Of a stretch of 64,000 bases of DNA, positions 59,955 to 64,000 are shown in pieces. Location: NCBI GenBank assembly GCA_947302275.1, contig CAMYUW010000006.1, forward strand, positions 30,736 through 94,735, read 5' to 3'. This DNA is from an uncultured Prevotellaceae bacterium. GTDB lineage: Bacteria; Bacteroidota; Bacteroidia; Bacteroidales; Muribaculaceae. The position numbers and the translations under genes are program-made. Under the pieces are notes generated by a model that was not told the origin of the DNA, searched no databases, and saw only the letters and a list, made by a program, of their open reading frames with translations. The stretch's first letter is position 1, and every line of letters begins with the position of its first letter.

Positions 59955-60803
59955 TCAATTCCAGTTGCCTGATAGCAGATAGTCTATCAATATGGTTATA
60001 TCGTAGATGCTGACCTTTCCATCGCCATTCACGTCACCATTGGGGAGGCTGTCAGCCGTGGCATTTAGCAGAGAGTCGGTTAGGGTGGTCACGTCGGCAA
60101 TGCTGACCTTTCCATCGCCATTCACGTCACCGTAAATATTTCCTGCGCCTTCGTATTCTATCGGCTCCCCACCGTTGTAGTCATAGACGTTCCAGCCTTT
60201 GGCTCTCGCAGCAGCGACATGATCAGTAGAGCAAACGTTCTTTTCGTTATCGTCTTGCTTGTTAACGACAACCAATTCACCATTCTCCACCGTTGGCAGA
60301 CTTGCTATCAGTTCATCCATCGCTTCACCAGCGATTTGGTTGCCATAGCACACTAAATGGGTAAGTTTGGGATTGTGTGCAAAATTGAGCGATGTGAATA
60401 GATTGTTGGCGCAAAGCACCTCCCATAACTCGGTATTGTACTGAAAATCCACTTCGGCAATCTCGTTATTGCAACAATCAACTCGCGTTGCGCATTCGAA
60501 GATTTCTATCGATTGTATCGAATGAAACTTCTGTCCTGAAGTTTCCTCATTAAATACCCATACTCCGTCCCTGCCGGCTTGTTTTTCATCGTAAGACTTC
60601 ATCTCTTCGAATGAGATAGAACCGTTTTTGTCGGCATCGACAGCGTCAAATAACGCTTTCCAAGCTGTATCGTTAGCGAATTCCACAAAATCGAGTGTCC
60701 CATTTTTGTCAATATCATGTTCAAAAAATCTGGTATATTCCCAAGCATTGGCGACTTGAGAGAGTACCATGCCACAAAATAGCAAAACTAAAAAACGTTT
60801 CAT
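59955..60803 (-). CDS. Surface protein with EF-hands, LRR-like region and dockerin-like tail
   Basis: 282 residues from the ATG at 60803. Signal peptide (about 1-20), then two EF-hand-like loops (DIDKNGTLDFVEF and DADKNGSISFEEM, about 30-70), an LRR-like ladder (CCNNEIAEVDFQYN, CANNLFTSLNFAHN, CYGNQIAGEAMDEL), and two dockerin-like repeats with DVNGDGKVS (about 225-282). The two tail loops are encoded by an identical 32-bp DNA segment (60007-60038 and 60100-60131). Calcium binding is likely at both ends. Target unknown. Confidence 0.85.
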   Translation of the reverse strand: MKRFLVLLFCGMVLSQVANAWEYTRFFEHDIDKNGTLDFVEFANDTAWKALFDAVDADKNGSISFEEMKSYDEKQAGRDGVWVFNEETSGQKFHSIQSIEIFECATRVDCCNNEIAEVDFQYNTELWEVLCANNLFTSLNFAHNPKLTHLVCYGNQIAGEAMDELIASLPTVENGELVVVNKQDDNEKNVCSTDHVAAARAKGWNVYDYNGGEPIEYEGAGNIYGDVNGDGKVSIADVTTLTDSLLNATADSLPNGDVNGDGKVSIYDITILIDYLLSGNWN

Positions 60804-60864
60804 CTGTATCAAGTTTTATTTTAAAATACCATAGTTTCTTAATATTGTTCTCTAACATTGGCAA

Positions 60865-62358
60865 TCAGTTGTTGCCCAGGAGGTGGTCGATGAGGGTGGT
60901 GATGTCAGCAACGCTCGCTTTGCCGTCGCCGTTCACGTCACCGTTGGAGATGGACTCCGTGCTGCTGAGCAAGGCGTCAATCAAAGTGGTGACGTCGGCA
61001 ATGCTCACTTGGCCGTCGCCGTTCACGTCGTCGGGAACATATTTATCGATGCTGAACGTCTTGGTCTTTATTTGGCTCCAGGCACCGTTAGCATCGCGCA
61101 CCATCCACGAGAGAGTGTGTTCGCCGGCACTGAGTGAAGCCACGTCAATCTCAATATGTCCGTTAAAAGCATCGGCAGCAACGTTCACAAGATTGTCTGC
61201 ATTGTCATCAATCCAGTAGGCATAATGCGATATGGTGCCAGCATGTGGTGTCACCGAATTGGTAACATGAGTTAAATTCATGCTCACTGGCACCACTTCA
61301 CTGTCATAATCCACCATGAGCGTTTGTTCTTCTACAGCTACCTGTAAGTCGGTGACTTTAGGCCCAGAGGGGACTTTGCTCCAGCCGTACATGCCGTTGA
61401 TGCCGACTTCAACACCATATAATGTAGCATTGTCGGGGTGCTTTAAGGCATAGGTTCGCTCTGGCGTGTAAAAGCCGTTTTGTGCGTCGGCAAATATCTC
61501 GTCTCGATCCATTTGGATACAGTTCCTAAGGGTTACATCGCTGGGGAAGTCATTGGAGTTGACATATAAAGAAAGCATGACCAAAGAACCTGCTCCGACA
61601 TATTCCCTGCTTAACGTGAGCGTGCCTTCTGTGTCGGCGGTACAGGAGAATATGCAATGGCTAAAGTCGGCGCTTGTTTCCTCTGCTGAATACGAGAAGC
61701 TAATGTATCGAGGAAACACACACCACCTGAAAAGTGGACGATTGTACCCGAAATTATTACCGTAATAATCCAGCACTACAGAATTCAAGAACTCCAAGCC
61801 TTGTTGATTACAGGGACTTTGAAAATTTACATCAATACACTCGCTAATTGTCGTATAGAGAATTTCTTTATTGTTGATATTACTATTAAAGTAGATTGTT
61901 GGATCACTATAAGGCCTGCTTTTATAAAAACTGCATCGACTTATCGTTAAATACTCAATACCCATTTTATTTGATGAGTATATGTACTTTGTCCACAAAC
62001 CCTCGATGTAAAGATTCTTCAAAAGGGAACTGCTTGCAATCGTAATACCGGAGTCAAATGAGGTCTTGCCAATGCCGAGCGTATCGTTGTCCTCATATCC
62101 TGCACCAAAAATTGTGATACCCGATTTGTTGATGTTGCCGTTTTGAAATTCGCCAGGCGAGAGGGTGATGATGTCGCCATATTCTGCTGCGTCCATTGCA
62201 TTGGCAAAACAGTCAGTTCCAATAAATACGGTCACGTTGTCACCGTGACTGAGTACGGCTGAGAGTCGATTACTGTCGGCCCACAGTGTAGCGGGCATGG
62301 TGAGGAGCATGGCCACAGTGATGGCGAATGTTCTCCAGAATGTCTGCTTGGTTGTCAT
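60865..62358 (-). CDS. Surface beta-helix-like protein with dockerin-like tail
   Basis: A 497-residue exported protein. Signal peptide (about 1-27), then a pectate-lyase-like opening (CFANAMDAAEYGDIITLSPGEF, about 50-71) and a parallel beta-helix-type region to about 300; no catalytic residues identified, so it may be structural. A beta-sandwich (about 330-435) precedes two dockerin-like repeats DVNGDGQVSIADVTTLIDAL and DVNGDGKASVADITTLIDHL. It lies 61 nt upstream of the EF-hand protein and may share its transcript. Confidence 0.85.
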   Translation of the reverse strand: MTTKQTFWRTFAITVAMLLTMPATLWADSNRLSAVLSHGDNVTVFIGTDCFANAMDAAEYGDIITLSPGEFQNGNINKSGITIFGAGYEDNDTLGIGKTSFDSGITIASSSLLKNLYIEGLWTKYIYSSNKMGIEYLTISRCSFYKSRPYSDPTIYFNSNINNKEILYTTISECIDVNFQSPCNQQGLEFLNSVVLDYYGNNFGYNRPLFRWCVFPRYISFSYSAEETSADFSHCIFSCTADTEGTLTLSREYVGAGSLVMLSLYVNSNDFPSDVTLRNCIQMDRDEIFADAQNGFYTPERTYALKHPDNATLYGVEVGINGMYGWSKVPSGPKVTDLQVAVEEQTLMVDYDSEVVPVSMNLTHVTNSVTPHAGTISHYAYWIDDNADNLVNVAADAFNGHIEIDVASLSAGEHTLSWMVRDANGAWSQIKTKTFSIDKYVPDDVNGDGQVSIADVTTLIDALLSSTESISNGDVNGDGKASVADITTLIDHLLGNN

Positions 62359-62402
62359 TGAATTGTTGATTAAAATAGTTGGTTGATATAAATGTAATAG
62401 AA

Positions 62403-62657
62403 CTATTGCGGTTCCAGGAGGTCGATGTCGAGGGTGAGTGAAATCAAGGCGAGTGTCGAGAGGGTGAAGTTGTGCTTCCCATTGAGCCAGCGTGACACCA
62501 CGCCCTGGGAATGATTAATGAGTTCGGCGAAGTCCTTGTGCGACATCTCGCGCTCAAACAGTTCCCTATCCACGCGGCGTGCGATCCGCTTGGACATCTC
62601 ATGCATCAGCTGCTCTTGCCGTGCCTGAATCTCTTCTTGTGACATCTGTTTTGCCAT
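62403..62657 (-). CDS. HTH (XRE-family) DNA-binding protein
   Basis: About 84 residues from the ATG at 62657. A helix-turn-helix occupies about 38-75 (MSHKDFAELINHSQGVVSRWLNGKHNFTLSTL), resembling antitoxins and small repressors. No toxin gene adjoins it. A TAACTTTG box lies at 62685-62678 on the minus strand, so the longer reading to 62720 is unlikely. It could regulate the beta-helix/EF-hand genes 44 nt downstream on the same strand. Confidence 0.78.
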   Translation of the reverse strand: MAKQMSQEEIQARQEQLMHEMSKRIARRVDRELFEREMSHKDFAELINHSQGVVSRWLNGKHNFTLSTLALISLTLDIDLLEPQ

Positions 62658-62966
62658 ATTTCTTCTTTTTTGTGCCACAAAGTTACAATCAATCCACGGA
62701 ATAATTGCTATAATTGACAAAATAATTTCATTAAACAGCTATTTATTAACTTTTAAGAACAATATTTTACTAAAATACACAAAATTCTATAAGAATATTT
62801 CTTGAACAACCCCACTGAAAACTGTAGTTGAAGTTCCATTAACACACTTTTGATTGAATATTTTTAGCTATGAAGTGAAATTTTTTACCTGTTGGGCACA
62901 ATATGGCGCGCTTTTTGCAGTTATTGAGGCATTCAGGTTTTACACTAAACACTTTTTGCAATTATT
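62658..62966. other. Divergent intergenic region before the SIMPL gene
   Basis: An AT-rich 309-bp gap. It contains the TAACTTTG box of the HTH gene. I found no consensus promoter for the SIMPL gene, no hairpin of note and no RNA gene. Confidence 0.4.
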
Positions 62967-63671
62967 ATGAAAGAGAAAATGATCATTTCGGCAGCCCTCA
63001 TCGCACTCAGTGTATTTTCATTGGGCTGGTTCATCAAGGCTGGTATTGATGACTTTGCAAGCAAGGACCGTAAGGTCAGTGTTAAGGGTTTGGCTGAGCA
63101 GGAGGTTCCTGCCGACAAGGTGACATGGCCCATCGTTTCAAAGGAAGTGGGCAATGACTTGCCGGGGCTGTATGACCGCATCGGTGCTACTCAGGCCAAA
63201 ATCAAGGCATTTCTCATTAAGGGTGGTGTCAAGGAAGATGAGATCAGCTTTAATGCCCCACAGGTGGTTGATTTGACAGCCCGCGAGTATGACTCGTCTA
63301 ACCGGAACTTCCGTTACATCGTGACTTCGGTGCTTACTGTGACGAGCAAGAACGTTGACCTGGTGCGCAAGCTTATTGCCAAGCAAGGCGACTTGCTGAA
63401 AGAAGGAGTGGCCATTACAGGTGACAGTTATGACAATCAGATAACGTATGAGTTTGTCTCTTTCAAGGAGATGAAACCCAAGATGATGCAGGAAGCTATC
63501 GAGAACGCACAGGTTACTGCCGAGCAGTTTGCCAAGAATTCTCATAGCAAACTCAATAAGATTGTGAGCGCTGACCAGGGTCAATTCTCCATCGAGAGCC
63601 GTGATGAGTACACTCCTTGGATCAAGAAAGTCCGCGTTGTCACGACCGTAACCTATTCCCTCAAGAACTGA
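62967..63671 (+). CDS. SIMPL-domain (DUF541) exported protein
   Basis: A 234-residue protein with an N-terminal signal anchor (about 5-25, [19 protein letters not shown]) and a SIMPL domain. Family-like elements are [22 protein letters not shown] and [21 protein letters not shown]. Members are periplasmic and linked to oxidative stress or signalling, but the reaction is unknown. A single-gene unit, followed by a long hairpin. Confidence 0.9.
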   Translation: MKEKMIISAALIALSVFSLGWFIKAGIDDFASKDRKVSVKGLAEQEVPADKVTWPIVSKEVGNDLPGLYDRIGATQAKIKAFLIKGGVKEDEISFNAPQVVDLTAREYDSSNRNFRYIVTSVLTVTSKNVDLVRKLIAKQGDLLKEGVAITGDSYDNQITYEFVSFKEMKPKMMQEAIENAQVTAEQFAKNSHSKLNKIVSADQGQFSIESRDEYTPWIKKVRVVTTVTYSLKN

Positions 63672-63708
63672 TCAACACAACAGTTTAACACATAGTTTTT
63701 TAGCAACT

Positions 63709-63771
63709 GAATATTCTGATTTTTCTGATGTGTCATGCTAAGTGACAACAATCAGAATTATCAGAATATTC
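63709..63771. terminator. Long hairpin after the SIMPL gene
   Basis: 21-nt arms (63709-63729 and 63751-63771) based on GAATATTCTGAT are complementary with two central mismatches; an inner TGTCA/TGACA pair continues the stem. Each arm carries two copies of TTCTGAT. No strong T run follows, so it may be an mRNA end or a repeat element. Confidence 0.55.
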
Positions 63772-63778
63772 ATTTGTA

Positions 63779-64000
63779 TTATAATTCATTGTTGTCCGTG
63801 GAAACATCGTAGATGTTGGCGGTTTGAAGAACCGATTTCAATGAGTAAGACCATGCAAGAACCTCGTAGAGGTTCGCGGCTTGGTCCATGAGCTGAACAT
63901 TGCAAGTGCCTCGAAGAGGAACTTTGTGATTGACAAGATTCTGGGGGATGTGGAAGTTCGTCTTCGACGCACTTTCCACTTGATATGGCTGCCACCAAGC
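63779..64000 (-). CDS. Possible C-terminal part of a gene entering from the right edge
   Basis: 73 codons open to the window end on the minus strand, stop at 63781-63779. The translation includes LVNHKVPLRGTCNVQLM and NLYEVLAWSYSLK and looks protein-like, more so than the other frames, but I do not recognise it. It would be convergent with the SIMPL gene across the hairpin. The reading could be chance. Confidence 0.35.
   Translation of the reverse strand, partial: AWWQPYQVESASKTNFHIPQNLVNHKVPLRGTCNVQLMDQAANLYEVLAWSYSLKSVLQTANIYDVSTDNNEL

Noticed and set aside
1..64000. tRNA or rRNA genes
   Set aside because: Intergenic gaps were scanned by eye for TTCGAAT-type T-arms and CCA ends; none formed a cloverleaf.

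Overview
The window looks like one chromosomal segment from a gut or rumen-type member of the Bacteroidales, probably the Muribaculaceae/Prevotellaceae side. Supporting signs are many promoters of the Bacteroidota form TTTG or TTG, 19-20 nt, TAnnTTTG; C10 (streptopain/interpain-like) peptidases; GH92 and GH29 glycan hydrolases; a BspA-like leucine-rich-repeat protein; a DUF4835/PorD-like protein of type IX secretion; and several exported proteins with C-terminal dockerin-like repeats. The assignment is inference from gene families, since no rRNA or tRNA gene is present. I saw no CRISPR array, prophage or intact insertion sequence.

Layout. 1-2.3 kb (-): two tandem C10 peptidases, the second cut by the window edge. 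2.6-5.4 kb (+): a redox operon of flavodoxin-like lipoprotein, DUF362 protein and iron alcohol dehydrogenase, followed by a promoter-hairpin-terminator stretch that may encode a small RNA. 5.7-11.6 kb (-): SatD-like regulator, DUF3307 membrane protein and two GH92 alpha-mannosidases, apparently one transcription unit, preceded by four copies of a 20-bp dyad, the first of which overlaps the -33 box. 11.9-24.4 kb: S9 peptidase, HAD phosphatase and DUF2284 protein with face-to-face promoters, DMT protein, metallophosphoesterase, DbpA-like helicase, class III fructose bisphosphatase, OmpA lipoprotein and B12-dependent ribonucleotide reductase.

24.6-32.1 kb is the main accessory region: unknown exported proteins, a beta-barrel, a GH29 fucosidase with a DUF1963 protein, a 38-codon ORF coupled to a Sel1-repeat lipoprotein, and the BspA-like protein. 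32.3-40.5 kb: an S1-domain protein, a DUF3298 lipoprotein-rsmG-metallohydrolase operon, an ECF sigma factor/membrane-protein operon with a beta-barrel whose paralogue lies just beyond the sigma gene, and rlmH. 40.7-43.5 kb (+): nadC, DAHP synthase/chorismate mutase and an SDR. 43.5-54.1 kb (-): two housekeeping operons, nusB-yajC-ybbR-coaE-DUF5606-NlpC/P60 and dnaN-exonuclease-coaBC-DUF4835-recN-rlmB. 54.3-63.7 kb: an Omp28-like thioredoxin-fold protein, DUF1015, Fur-family regulator, HAD hydrolase, FAD-dependent oxidoreductase, an intergenic repeat cluster, two dockerin-tailed surface proteins, an HTH regulator and a SIMPL protein.

The best leads are the four-dyad operator upstream of the satD-GH92 unit, the possible small RNA at 5.5-5.7 kb, the interlocked divergent promoters at 14.87-14.90 kb, the coupled 38-residue ORF, and the hairpin/repeat elements at 32.2-32.3 kb and 59.65-59.90 kb. 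None of these can be called new without database searches that I could not run.
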